Assembly: GCA_027886185.1 (NCBI GenBank)
Contig: WOAB01000619.1
Coordinates: 8,804,001 to 8,868,000 of the forward strand
Source of the DNA: Rheum nobile
Taxonomy: Eukaryota; Streptophyta; Magnoliopsida; Caryophyllales; Polygonaceae
Direction of reading: 5' to 3'
DNA: 64,000 bases
Shown: in pieces, positions 1-11,797 of the stretch
Layout of the letters: every line of letters begins with the position of its first letter
Position numbering within the stretch: position 1 is the first letter of the stretch
Notes under the pieces: generated by a model
Database searches by the model: none
What the model was told of the DNA's origin: nothing
Seen by the model: the letters and a program-made list of their open reading frames with translations, nothing else
Position numbers and translations under genes: made by a program

Positions 1-1057
1 CTGCCGCACCCGCGGCGAGCACAACAGAAGCGAGGATCGAGATTTTGAAGACCACTGCACCCAGCGGTGGGAGTCACCGCACCCGCGACAGAGACGCACT
101 GAAGACCTTTTCCGGATTTATTTTCGCGTTTTTATTTCCCGTTTTATTTTATTTCTGAAACTTAGTTTCCAAGTTTGTTATTTTCCTTTATTTTATTCCT
201 GAATATTTTCATGAGTATTTAAGTTAGGTTTAAGACTTTTTAGAGGATTCACTCCTCGAACCCTAGTTGCCACCGTTTTACGTATTTTGCTCACAAACCC
301 TAATGGAGAACTAAACCTCCATTATTGCACTTGACAGTTTGAAGCCAGCAATTGATTGGTTGTGAGTTTTCTACTCTTGTTCTATTTCCTATCTAGTTGT
401 ATTAATTCTCTTGTGCTTGATTGATTATTGGTTTATGTTGATTTATCTAGAGTAGCTACCTAGGTCTATTGATATCTTCCTGATTGCTAGGACTTGTGAT
501 TCTGGGTTCGGGTTGCATATCTAGTAGCAAGCACGATTGTTGCGTATAGGGGATCCGAGCGCTTCATCGTGAGAGAGAGTTAATTGCATGCTTATAGTAA
601 CGGGTTGTTTCTATTGCATGTATCTTGTTGAATCCTTGTTTGATTGCTATTGCTTTATTGAGTCTTGAAGGTTTTCGGATTTGATTTGGTGATAAGTACT
701 ATTAGGACTGGTAGAACTAATAGTTATCTATTATCGGGATAAGAACAACTATAGGAATATTAAGAACTTGAGATTGATAGAATTCCGTGATCGACCTTTC
801 TATTGTTGTGTGGATCTTTGTTAAGTGTGGCGCTTTTTCCCATATTATTTACAACCGTTATTTGCGAACTTGTTTATTTGCTTTCTTATTGCTTGTTACG
901 AAACACTACAAACCCCCCCTCTAGTTCCTAGTTGGTGACGTGAATTACAAGGATAGATAACCTGACTCTCTGTGGGATCGACCCTGACTTGCTTGCTATA
1001 CTATTTAGTAGGTATTTTAGGATTTCTTTGATAGGCATCATGACTTTAGCCCTGTCA
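1..1057 (+). repeat. Athila-type Ty3/gypsy LTR, 3' part (truncated by window edge)
   Basis: Non-coding sequence ending in CCTGTCA at 1057. The block at about 968-1030 (a CTCTGTGGGATCGACCCTG core followed by a CTTGCTATACT-like run) closely matches the equivalent part of the Athila-like LTRs at 42357 and 49168 read on the minus strand, so this is a plus-oriented LTR end of the same broad lineage. No tRNA-Asp-type primer site follows it, so it is a 3' LTR or a solo LTR. It carries GC-rich CCGCACCCGCGG-type words near positions 3-20 and 79-92. The left end lies outside the window. Confidence 0.5.
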
Positions 1058-1238
1058 ATAGTCGTATTAGGTTAGACTCATCACTCCTCGAATCAAAACC
1101 GATAACGATAGTCAACCACCATACTCTACTGAAACATATCAAAAGGCATGAACAAGAGAAGATCCTAGAGACCGAGTATCGCAGCAATCAACCCAAAAGA
1201 AGACTCCAATGAATTGAGTCTTATCGGAAGTATGACAA
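1058..1238. other. Unassigned sequence between two LTRs
   Basis: No ORF, primer-binding site or repeat match to the rest of the window was seen. It is either the insertion target of the flanking LTRs or an untranslated leader remnant of the minus-strand element to its right. Confidence 0.3.
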
Positions 1239-3077
1239 TGTTGGGGATCATTAATTAATCATACAAGCGTTCAAAAACTACTTGATGTTTTAGTTCACGA
1301 CCAACCTCACCGCTTAATGCGAATCCAGATTGGAAAGAGAACGGTACTCTGATCAAAGTCAAGACGAGTTTTCCTAGCTGCACTATTCCCTAGCTGCACT
1401 ACTCGTCTGAGGTTTATTAATCATGTGCTACGACGACACTTATCTTATTTAAATTCTCAAACGCGCATCACGTTATAGACTTTTAAATATATGTTTCGCC
1501 ATGAGGGACATACTCCTGAAAGGGCGAATCCCAAGATTTGTAGTACCAGCTAAGTACCACCATCTCTATACCCGAGTATAGGGACCGGTCATGACCCACC
1601 AAATGGTTTTTGGGTTTATCACCCTTTGCACCATTAATCATTATCCAGAAACGATTGGACCTCGAATAGTCCATCGCTCCTACGAATACCCGTGCTAACT
1701 AAACAGTTCAACACAGTAATAATCATATCAAAGCCCTCCAGGCTAATATCATAATAATATAGATATTCATAATAGCGTTGTTCTAACAGATATAAAACCT
1801 ATTATGATATCATATTCTTTTCATATTGTTGCCCTCTCGGCAATCCTCATAAAATATATATCTATAATAGCGTTGTTCTAACAGATATACAACCTATTAT
1901 AATATCATATTTTAATCCATATCATTTATCAAAACTGATCCCAACAAAACAGTAAATCATTCCAAATTAATTAACAATCAAACTATTGATAATTAATGGA
2001 AATATGGAATGATGAGCAAGAGCGAACCGCCACTTTCCTTAGATCAGACGAAAGCTTTAACAAGCTTAGAGACAACGGTTCCTGAGTCTGAAACTGGGAC
2101 AGATCTTGGATATTAAATCCCTCTGGAACGACCCATAACAAGACCCTAAGTTAGATTCAATATCTACATCTATGAATCTAAAAGAATACAAAAGGAATCG
2201 AAGGAACCAACCCTCGCTCGTAACCAAACACCCAAGAACACACACACGAACCCAGTCTGCCGCGGGTGCGGTCGGTTCTCACCGCGGGGTGCGGTGGGGT
2301 GCGGTGGTGCCTTGCTGCGGGTGCGGCGAGATGACAGAGGCGAGAGCCTTCGACAAATTTTCGATGGAAGACTCACCCAAATTGATCCGTTCGACTTCGA
2401 TTTGTTGTGGTTTTGATCTCCCAACACTTTAGACCTTTGAATACCTCTTAGGAGCACCTTTGTGAACACTCAAAGAGATCCGATCACTTCCCAAACAAAG
2501 CTCAAAAGCTTGGCTTCAATGGAGATTTTCAGAGGAGAGGAGGAAGATGAAGCTGACTTTGTGCCTTTTCTTCCACGCCTTTCCTTCCATTTATAGGCCA
2601 AGCTAGCAGCTGACCACCAGATGACAACAAGGAGGAGGTCGCCCCACCAAAGAACAGGCTAGGAAGCCAACTAAGGCGAGCTACAACCTGCAACTCCGAC
2701 GCTGACGACAAGGGTGACGACGACCGCAGGGTGCGGTGGGGGTGCGGTGGCCGACTCGTGACCGCCACTGGCATTGGCCTTCGCCGCGGGTGCGGCAGGG
2801 TGTGGCCAGGGTGCGGTCAAGGCCAATTTTGCCCACTTTGACCCGTTTTGTCGTTTTTACCAAGGGGTAAAAATATTCTTAACTCCGGGTTAAATATATT
2901 CGTACACGAACGACCCTTTTAACCCAAAGATACCTTAACTGTATTTTATATTACTCAGAAAAATATTAAAGAGGTCGCACATTGCACAAAATGTCCGTAC
3001 TTCTCTGAATTTAATCTGACTTGTAATATGGGCATAAGAAAATTCAAAATTTTCCTTACAAAATGAGGGATATTACA
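1239..3077 (-). repeat. Del/Tekay-like LTR, minus orientation
   Basis: Read on the minus strand it opens with TGTAATATCCCTC, a start typical of Del/Tekay chromovirus LTRs, and can be closed at CCCCAACA (+ strand 1239). A TATA box on the minus strand (TATAAATGG, about 2588-2597) lies mid-way, as in an LTR promoter. Two blocks near 1767-1815 and 1864-1910 are a diverged tandem duplication. GC-rich GTGCGG words cluster at 2262-2330 and 2728-2816. No 5-bp target duplication matches across the two ends, so the left boundary is uncertain. Small ORFs inside are not coding. Confidence 0.5.
2588..2597 (-). promoter_or_regulatory. TATA box of the Del-like LTR
   Basis: The minus strand reads CCTATAAATGG followed by a pyrimidine-rich start region, at the expected place within the LTR for U3/R. 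Assigned by sequence and position only. Confidence 0.45.
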
Positions 3078-3391
3078 ACATTGTCTTCTACCCCAACACT
3101 ATCACCCAAAAGCCTTTATATAGGCAGTGGGAGCCTTCTAAAATGAATTTACAAAAGATTAAGGAAGTTTTGATAGTTAATGGTCGGTTACCAAGCGGTT
3201 ACAACCGCTCCTATGGTAGTTACCATCTCAAGGAATTGTCCCCAACGGTTACCGGCGGTTTACAAGGAAGTTACATTAGTCATGGTTGTTATAAGAGAAG
3301 ATACAACTTCAGTTGCACAACAGTTACAAGCAGGTTCTCAAATTAACCACATGGATTACGTGCTCAGATCAACCAACCATCTGTACAGTTC
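3078..3391 (-). repeat. Remnant LTR of the low-coding LTR family (left part)
   Basis: Matches the LTRs at 14425-15131 and 22733-23453, including the TTTATATAGGC segment and the blocks ending at GTACAGTTCC. It is cut on the left by the Del-like LTR and on the right by the Sirevirus insertion at 3397; about 20 bp more of it continue at 12939-12958. After that a deletion joins it directly to internal sequence of the family. Confidence 0.7.
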
Positions 3392-3396
3392 CATGT

Positions 3397-4532
3397 TGTA
3401 GGATCGTGATTGTTAGATAAAAACTTAAGGAACTCAGAATATCAATTCTCAGTTCCTTTCGCAGCGGAAATAAACAATCAAACAAATGACCAGTTCCTTA
3501 TAGTGGAAACCTTTGATTGCCAACTAGCAATCTAGGATAAAAACCACTACCTTTCTTTCGAAAGGATTTCAAAGTCTACTTCTTGATTTCTTATCTCTTT
3601 TGGTTACAGCTTATCCTAGGAACGAACACACAGTTCCTTTGCCTTACACACAGTTAGACAATCCTAGATAACTTAACACAATCAATAATCAATCCAAGAA
3701 ACAGACTTTCGCACCTAGGAACTATCACTTACAGTCACAGGAACTTAGCACTTAGCTCTTCTTCCTTGACTGGTTCCTCTTGATCTCGGTTTGCTTTGAT
3801 GATCTTGTTTGGAGGTTCACACTAGATATTTGCTAATGAGTGTGAGTCGTGTTTTTGTGCTTTAAAGATAACCCTTGGGTTAGTCTTCCTTTTATAGAGG
3901 ATTCTTCGCAGCTCGATCCTCTCTGGGTTCCCATAGATTGAGCTTGCCCTAGGATGAGTGGTTCTCCTTGGTCCACGTTGTTCTTGACATGTGCAAACAA
4001 CCTAGGCAGCTCAGAATCCTTCTAGGTTAGTCAACTACCCCAGACGATCCTTGCAATGTCATTGTCCAAACGCTTTCATCTGAGGTTGACTAAGCTGGCC
4101 GCTTGGGAATCGTCTTCTGGACAGCGATAGGTTCCATGTCCTGTCGCTTTCACCTTTTCTGTCTGAGGTAGAGGTTCTCTAGGCATCTTGTTCTTTAGCT
4201 CTTGGACCTTGGCGGGATTTTGGAAGCTTCGGACAAGTCGTTTTTGACTCCTTTTGTCCGAGGTTGTGTGTCCCCAGATTTCTCAGGAATCGCAATGTCA
4301 CAAGCTTCATTTCTGGGCACACCTGGGTTCCTCTGGATTCCTTCAGCTGTCTTGTTCCTTTGGTTCCTTAGTTCTGTTTGGCTTTCCTGCCTTTGGTAAA
4401 TTCCTGTGGTTCCTTAAAACACATCTTTGAGATAAAACATTAGTATCATAATATTTGTCATCGTCAAAAGTAGAGAAACTGAGGAACAGAACTCTCAGGG
4501 GAACCTAAGTTCCAGAGTTCCGTTTCCTAACA
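3397..4532 (-). repeat. Sirevirus-like 3' LTR
   Basis: Plus-strand ends are TGTAGGATCG and TTTCCTAACA; near-identical to 11798-12933. It begins immediately after the TSD CATGT and is bordered internally by the polypurine tract. Small ORFs within it are non-coding. Confidence 0.9.
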
Positions 4533-4546
4533 ATTTCCCCCTTTTT
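4533..4546 (-). other. Polypurine tract of the Sirevirus-like element
   Basis: The minus strand reads AAAAAGGGGGAAAT directly upstream of the LTR start TGTTAGG. This is the expected plus-strand priming site. Confidence 0.85.
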
Positions 4547-5137
4547 GATGATGACAAATACAAGGAACCTGGCAACATAATAGGACTTTGAATCTTATGA
4601 GACCATATTGAGATAAAGGGATTTACAACATTTCAGATTAGTGTTTGAACATTCAATGGTTGCAAATTCCCCCTAAGCAAGTGAACGAGTTGATTTTAAA
4701 TTCCCCCTTAGAAGTAGAACTAGTTCAGAGTTCCTATTAATCCAGTAGTCTCAAAGTTCAAGGTTCCTATCCTTTTCTTCCCCCTTTTGACATCATCGAA
4801 AATATTAAGTACAAGTTAAGAACATGATATCCAAGTAAATATGCGATTGCATCAAACCCATAAAAGGCATAATGAAAACTTAAGGCAAAGACAAATCGAT
4901 CATGGGAACGAAACTAAAGATAATCATTAAAGCTTCACTGATCATTGTTCAAAGACACACAACATCCAACAAAAACTACAGTCGACAAAAGACAACAACA
5001 AAAACAACAAACGGCAAGGATAACAACAAAAGCAATCTTAGGGAAGACAATAAAGGGATAGAAGAGGGGAGTAGGATCCTAAGGGAAACTACTAACTCGC
5101 TGTGGAGTTACAGCACAAGGAACCATAACAAGTGTTC
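4547..5137 (-). other. 3' untranslated zone with repeated polypurine tracts
   Basis: Additional minus-strand G-rich runs (plus-strand TTCCCCCT or TTCCCCCTT) occur near 4669, 4705 and 4780, each resembling the true polypurine tract. Repeated tracts upstream of the 3' LTR are a Sirevirus feature and support the lineage call. No coding sequence was seen. Confidence 0.6.
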
Positions 5138-6748
5138 CTATGGCGTAGTAGTGGCCTCCTCTTCTTCAACCTTGTCGTCGGTTCCTACATGTTGGCCCGC
5201 GGCCTGATGAGCACTGATTGCACCTTGCCAATCCTTCTGCAGAACTTCCACCAAACTTTCGACAGCAGAACTAATGCGCCCCAACTCTCTTACTTGATCA
5301 TGGATGGCGACCGGTATGGCAGTCGAGCCTTCCATGATAGCTTTTTCAATACAATTCAGAGCAAGAAGGATCGCAGAGGAGTCTGAAGAGGGGGGTTGCT
5401 GTGGGTGGGAACTAGAAGGGCCCTGGGAATTGGCCTTTTCCTTAGGCAGTTGAGCTCGAGCTTCAGAAGGGGGGTCTTGTTGTTCCTTTGTCTTTAACTT
5501 CCGAACTGTGGCCATGGTAAGACACTTGTTGTAGACTGTCTCAGGCAGATCAACTGGGTACTGGTGAAGGTTGGAGATAATGTTTTTGATGATGTGAGGG
5601 AAGGGTAAAGCATGGGAGTCATGGGATGAGCAGAACTGCATGTGGGCTAAGACAATGCGAGGGAGATCCAATTGAACACCAGAGAGCACCTTGTCCATGT
5701 AGATGGCATCTGTGATGAGAACATTGTTCTGGTGCTCCTGTCTGGGAACTAGATTGCGGGTGATCCAGAAGTGTAACAACTTGTTTGCGATGGAGAGATC
5801 CTTTGTCTCCAAAGATGAGGGGGAGGCGCCATCATAGATTTTCTTGACCACTACTCCCTTGGATTTGTAGCCTTTTCCTTTGGGCCATCCCTTCTTTTGA
5901 GGCAGAATGCCAAACCCAGACCTTGACTTAATCCTTAGAGCAGACGCAATAAGGTTGGCGGATAGAGGCTAGTTGGTTCCCTTTCATATAAGAATGGCAT
6001 CGTTACAAGGAGAGTTCTCCTTCGCAGGCACAAACTCCATAGACTGGTAAAACAAGCGGACAACCTCATCAGAAGCAGAGAAAGGTTCAAACAGCATCTC
6101 GTCCCATCCTTGAAACTGCAGCAGAGAATGGAACTCATTCAGGACTTCTCCAAACATTTCCTCATCTTCTTCTTCCAGTTCTTGGGTCCAGAACTCCTTG
6201 CCGATTATAAGAGGCTTAAGGATCTTCCTCTTAGAGAAGAAAGAGGAGACCTGACCCAGGGAGGAGGAGGCAGAGAGGGAGGTGATTTTGGCTCTTTTTG
6301 TGGATTTGGTTTCATAGGGAACTATGGCTTGGGAACTCCTCTTTCTTTGTTGCATTCTAGTGGCGACAGAGGGACCAGGGTTAGAAGGGGTTTTGGATTT
6401 GAGGCTTACTGGTGAGGGCTCAGTGCTGAGGAGATCTTGGAGAGACTTGTCAGGCGAGGAGTCATGAGAGCCACCTTCGGAGGCGGATTTGGTGGCCGAT
6501 TCAGAGGCCAGAGTGATGGCCATGGCTTTCTCCTCAGCCTGTTCCTTTGGTGGCTCCTCAATTTTCTCCACGGGTTGCTCCATTGGTTTCTCCACAGGGT
6601 TCTCTACTGCTTTCTCTTTAGGTTGGGATTTTTGAGAGGAGGTGGCAGAAATGGGCTTAGAAGATGAAGCTGCCTTCTTTTCTCGAAAGGCTCTGAGAAT
6701 GGCAGCCTCTTCCTCATTCAGGATAACATTAGGGTTTTGGTTCGCCAT
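5138..6748 (-). pseudogene. Extra ORF in the env position of the Sirevirus-like element
   Basis: Two long minus-strand segments (6748-5984 and 5851-5138) share one reading frame and are separated only by about 130 bp holding two stops, a TGA and a TAG; the frame between them still reads sensibly. The start is the ATG at 6748; an upstream in-frame ATG at 6847 is possible. Total length is about 536 codons. The N-terminal third is rich in Lys, Glu, Ser and Pro with many proline-linked glutamate-lysine units, as in an intrinsically disordered region. The middle holds acidic runs and an FYQSMEF-like segment. The next part (RNLVPRQEH, LITDAIYMDKV) resembles the putative plant transposon protein domain found in plant retroelement third ORFs. 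I see no convincing signal peptide or fusion-protein features, so env function is not supported; the role is unknown. Confidence 0.65.
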
Positions 6749-7594
6749 TTTTGAGGATTTAAGGATTTCTGTGTTTGAGAGAGAGAGAGAGAAGTAGAAG
6801 ATCAGAGAAATGGCGAGTTGTGGGATTAGCTTGGATGAACAAGGCAACTCTTTAAAGGCGGTGAAGATCTCTGAAGAGCAGAGGTGACCGTTGAATCAAA
6901 TCCAGCCGTTGAGAAGATCAAGGCCAATCCAGAGCATTAATGGAAGTTGTAGCTTTTCGGAATGGCTAATTCAATTTTGAAAATTTGTCCATTCAGAGAA
7001 GAGAGAGAGAGAGATTCTGCCACTGATGAGACGTGCCTTATCCCTGCGGATTTGCCATAAATAGCTTCTGGGAAGAGCCAAACGAGCCGTTGGAGAGACG
7101 CTAAGTTCTGGTTCCTTTCTGGCGATATTTTCAGCGAGCTAGAGGGATGTATGGGAACCTTTGGTGTGGGTTAAAACAATGGAACCAAAAATAGTACGTT
7201 CCCATACAAGGAATCAGGATAGGCTATTTTTCGCATTGCACAATAATTCTCAGAGAGGGTTTTAGAGATGGATCATAGAGAATTAACTTGAGCAATGAGG
7301 CAAGGGTGGGTCTTAGTACACAATCATCATTTCAGCTTGTATCGTTGGGAAAGAAATATGATCAGATTGTGACTTTTGGGCCATGAAGAAAACTTGAACA
7401 ATGAGGAATTAATAGAATAATGAGAACCAAAAGGAAACGAGCCACAAAGATTTATCTAAGCCTTGTTAAGAAACAATTATGACAAGAGGGGTTTGTAGCA
7501 AAAGATATAACACAAGGACATCAAGACTCAACAAGTTAAATATCTTAAACTAGTCAATCAGGGGAACTGGAAAGAATTGTTAGAACTAAGGTCA
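6749..7594 (-). other. Non-coding spacer between pol and the third ORF
   Basis: 845 bp without a sustained ORF on either strand. It holds GA-rich microsatellite runs near 6778-6792 and 7001-7013 on the plus strand. It could contain the promoter or splice acceptor for the downstream ORF, but no clear TATA box or splice pair was found. Confidence 0.4.
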
Positions 7595-9920
7595 CTACTG
7601 AGTAATAGGAATCATTCCTAGTTCCAATCTAAGGTTCTCGAAAGAAACTCTATTCAATGCCTTGGTGAATATATCTGCAATCTGATCTTCAGTTCTACAA
7701 AATTTCATAATGATGTTTCCCTTCTCAACATGATCTCTAAGAAAATGATGTCTAATGTCAATATGCTTGGTCCTAGTATGATGCACAGGATTCTTAGAAA
7801 TGTTTATGGCACTAGTGTTGTCACAAAGAATAGTGAGAGGGCCATAAGACATACCAAAGTCTGCGAGTTGTTGCTTTAGCCAGAGAAGTTGGGAACAGCA
7901 GGAGGCAACCGCAATGTACTTGGATTCTGTGGTGGAGAGGGAGACTGAAACTTGTTTCTTTGATCCCCATGACACAAGGCAAGGGCCTAGGAACTGTGCC
8001 ATTCCAGAAGTGCTCTTTCTATCCACCAAAAATCCAGCATAATCAGCATCAGTGAAACCCATGAGCTCAAAGGGACATTCTTTGGGGTACCAAATGCAGA
8101 GATCGTCCGTTCCCTTGAGATATCGAAGTATTCTCTTCACAACAGCCAAGTGGGTTTCTCTCGGACAAGATTGGAACCTAGCACACAAGCCAATAGCAAA
8201 GACAATGTCTGGTAGACTAGCGGTTAGGTACATGAGTGAGCCTATCATACCTCTATAGAGCTTCTCCTCCACTAGAGGACTCGAGTGGTCCTTATCCAGA
8301 TGGGCAATGGTGGATATGGGAGTGGAGAGAGGCTTGCATGAATCCATTTTGAACTTCTTCAGTAGTTCCCTGACATACTTCTGTTGATGGATTTGAATGC
8401 CATCTTCCTTTTGAGTGATTTGTAATCCGAGGAAGAATGTGAGTTCCCCAATTAAACTCATTTCAAATTCACTGCTCATCAAGTCTTTGAACTTGTCTAC
8501 AAGGGACAGGTTAGTGGAACCAAAAATGATATCATCAACATAGATTTGAACCACTAAGATGTTACCTTCTTCTTCTAGGATGAAGAGAGTCTTATCAATA
8601 ATTCCACGCCTGTAGCCATTTGAGAGTAGGAACTAGGCAAGACGATCATACCAGGCTCTGGGAGCTTGCTTGAGGCCATAGAGTGCCTTGTCTAGAAAGT
8701 AGACATGATCTGGATGATCATCATCTTCAAAACCTGGAGGTTGCTTCACATAGACTTCTTCTTGAAGAATTCCATTGAGGAAGGCCATCTTAACATCCAT
8801 TTGGAACAACTTGAACCCTTTGTGTGATGCGAAGGCAATCAACAGTCTTATTGCCTCAATCCTTGCCACTGGAGCATAGGTTTCATCATAGTCGATGCCT
8901 TCTTATTGATTGTATCCTTGAGCAACAAGTCTTGCTTTGTTCCTTATCACAGCTCCTGTATCATCCAGCTTGTTTCTGAAGACCCATCTAGCTAGTTCCT
9001 ATGATGTGTTTATCCTTGGGACGGGGAACTAGATGCCATACTTTGTTCCTTTCAAACTGATGAAGCTCTTCTTGCATAGCTTGGATCCAGTCCACATCCT
9101 TCAGTGCTTCACCTATGTTCTTTGGTTCCACAATAGACAGAAAGGCATTAAAAGCAAAGAAGGTTAGATGTTCATACCTGACTGGAGGCTTGACGACTCT
9201 TCTTTCTCTGTTGGGAGCCAGAGCATTTGATGTGGAGACATTCTGAGTTGAGCATTCAGCTTCCTTGTTAGGATCACCTTCTCCATTGAAGATCATGTGG
9301 GAAGATGAATCATTGAAGTCTCCACAGATGTTGTCGTCATGCTCATGGTTCCCAGAAATGGATTGTTGTTCATTATCCATGGGAACTGGTGGGGGAGCCA
9401 TTTGAGGGTTCCGATCAGCAGGACAGGAACTGGGAGGAGTGACATCTTCATCTGGATCTTCTTGAGATGACTTGGGAAATGGATCTTCAAAGGAACTGGT
9501 GGTGTCCTGCACAATCTTTCCAAGTGATTTTTCATTAAGAATAACATGAACACTTTCTTCTACCTTTTTAGTCCTTTTGTTGAAGACTTTGTATGCCTTG
9601 TTGCCTGAGGCATATCCAATGAAGATTCCTTCATCACTTTTTGGGTCGAATTTGCCAAGATTGTCCTTCCCATTGTTGTGCACAAAGCACTTGCATCCGA
9701 ACACCCTCAGATGTGAGATGTTGGGAACTCTTCCTCTTAGGAGTTCATAGGGTGTCTTCTCTGTAATTGGGCGAAGCATGGCTCGATTGATGATGTAGCA
9801 AGTTCTGTTGATCGCCTCAGCCCAGAATGATTGAGAGAGTCCTCTTGAGATGAACATAGTCCGAGCCATGTCTTCTAAGGTTCTATTCTTCCTTTCCACG
9901 AACCTGAGTTCCCTCCTCAA
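7595..9920 (-). pseudogene. Ty1/copia pol remnant: integrase C-terminal part, RT, RNase H
   Basis: From 9920 downwards: the end of the integrase core (VERKNRTLEDMART), the GKK-like C-terminal part with FDPKSDEGIFIGYA, then RT with MDVKMAFLNG, the catalytic YVDD at 8531-8542, and RNase H with TDADYAG near 8040 and the KHIDIRHHF block near 7750. The reading frame breaks near 8990 by what looks like a 4-bp CTAG duplication. Two in-frame stops follow, a TAA near 8902 and a TAG at 8633-8635. The integrase N-terminal zinc finger and catalytic Asp residues and the protease are missing because the frame is joined at about 9920 to unrelated 3'-end-like sequence. Non-functional. Confidence 0.9.
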
Positions 9921-9924
9921 CTAC

Positions 9925-10540
9925 ACATGTGAAACTATTAGTAGCAAAGTGTTTGTCATCGTCAAAACTAGGAAAACTGAGGAAGGGAACCAGGTAGGGA
10001 ACTGGAGTTCCCAAAAGTTCACTTCCTACCAATTTCCCCCTTTTTGATGATGACAAACATGTAGAACCTGGCATATCTAAAATAGGCATGAATGATATAT
10101 GAGGAAAAGCAGAACATAACTAGATGTAGAATAATCATTAGTGAATTGCATATTCCCCCTTAACATCAAACCGGGTTCCTTAATTCCCCCTTGACCACCG
10201 AGATGATTCCAACAATAGGACTTGGGAACTATAAGCAGTTGAGGTGACAAATTTCCTTATTTACCTCAGTTCCCTTTGAATCATTGACTTCTGATACTTG
10301 TAGTTCCATTGATATTATCATTGGGAACTAACGTCAACACCATGTGATCCTCCATAATTTTCATTAGCGTTTGGAGTTCCCTTTATTGTTTTCTGCTTCT
10401 TCATACAAATCTTTCTTTAACAAAGGACATATTTCCCTTGTTATTCCTTTGAAGTGAGATGAGCTAGATCAAAACTTCAATTCTGCGTCCCAATCATCAA
10501 TTTACATCTTGTAGGGAACTAGGCATCTCACTTCAACCTG
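9925..10540 (-). repeat. Misplaced LTR-start/PPT/3'UTR fragment of a related Sirevirus
   Basis: On the plus strand 9945-10075 resembles 4455-4560: GTTTGTCATCGTCAAAA, then GAAAACTGAGGAA, then a TTTCCCCC purine tract and a GATGATGACAAA block. It continues with further TTCCCCCTT tracts near 10150 and 10185. The element therefore has a copy of another element's 3' end (LTR start, polypurine tract and 3'UTR) between its gag and integrase remnants, where the rest of gag, protease and the integrase core should be. Confidence 0.6.
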
Positions 10541-10548
10541 CAATACAA

Positions 10549-11742
10549 TTAAGACTTACGCACCCAGACACGCTTGGCTTTTCTGGGTTTATGGTAATGA
10601 GAGTTCCTTTGCACCTGCAAGTTAGTTGAGTAATACACATGACCACTAATCTCAACATCCAAGTTCCTTTTCCTATGACTTTCTTCAATTTGCCATTTCT
10701 TATGAATACAATCATTAATATAATGATCATTTTTACCACAATGCCAGCAAACACGATTATACTTAACATGACCATATTTTCCTTTACCGGGACAAAAAGG
10801 TTTGTCATATTTCCTCTGCTGGAAGTCAATTCCCTTACCTCTAGTTCCCTGAGCTTGATTGACGTACATTTTATGAGCATTGTGTCCATCAAACCAGGTT
10901 TGTTTACCTTTAGGCTTCTTCTCAAGAACCTTTACCTTCTCTTCCAGGAACTGATTTTTATCACGAGAAGTTTGAAGAGCGAAATTGAGAGTTTCATTTT
11001 TCTCAACCAGTTCCCTTCTTAGCTTCTCATTTTCAGCAGAGCATGAATCCTCAGAATCTTCTTTTCCCGGATAACCAATACCATATCTTTGCTTAACAAA
11101 CACAGTTTGATTGACAGTTTTTTCATTGATAGAAGTAGTCAACACATCAAGCTTATCTATGATCTCAACAAGCAGATCATTTTCTGGAGTAAGGGAACTC
11201 TGACAATTCTTAGCATGCTTAAGTTCCTTTTCAAGCACAACACAATTATCACATGAAATATGGGAAACACTAGACATGCTTGCAAAATCTTTAAGATGTG
11301 CTAGTTCATTTTCAAGAGCAGTACAATTATCACATGAAACATGGGAAACGTTAGACATGCTTGTAGAATCTTTAAGTTGTGCTAGTTCCTTTTCAAGAGC
11401 AGTACATGAATCACACTTTCTAGAGGAACTAGCAAGCAATTTTTCAGTTTCATCAAGTTTCTTGCTCTAAACAGAATTTTCAGTAGATAAGCATGAAATT
11501 TCTTCTTCACATTCATCTAGTCTTTCCTGAAGGGAACTATTCTCTTTTCCAAGTTTCCTAATAATTTTAATCAATTGCTTCTTATCACATTCAAGAAGAG
11601 ATTTAGTAAAGTCAGAAGAGAATACCTCAGAGTCATATGATTTCGTTGAGTCCTCCTTAACTATTAAACACCTTTCTTCTTTCTTTCGAATGTGAGGTTT
11701 GTTGATGGAAATTTCCAGCTCAAACTTGCTTGACTGAGACAT
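10549..11742 (-). pseudogene. Sirevirus-like gag remnant: coiled coil plus CCHC zinc knuckle
   Basis: The minus frame opens with an ATG at 11742, about 40 nt after the primer site. It runs as one frame to 10549 with a single TAG at 11467-11469. The first two thirds are Leu/Glu/Lys-rich and predicted coiled coil, with three copies of a repeat of about 33 residues containing SCDNCTALE-like units. A CX2CX4HX4C zinc knuckle (CWHCGKNDHYINDC) lies near 10707-10748. The usual copia gag globular domain upstream of the coiled coil is absent. This fits the coiled-coil-containing gag of Sireviruses, here truncated at both ends. Confidence 0.75.
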
Positions 11743-11780
11743 CTTAGATCTGCAAACTTAAACAAAGATCTAGAGTTTTT

Positions 11781-11795
11781 CCTGCTCTGATACCA
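11781..11795 (-). other. Primer-binding site, initiator-Met tRNA type
   Basis: The minus strand reads TGGTATCAGAGCAGG two nucleotides downstream of the 5' LTR end. It matches the standard plant initiator-Met primer site. Confidence 0.9.
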
Positions 11796-11797
11796 AT

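Noticed and set aside
5138..6748. Envelope glycoprotein of an infectious retrovirus-like element
   Set aside because: No convincing signal peptide, transmembrane anchor or fusion-peptide features are visible; the frame looks like a plant retroelement third ORF instead.
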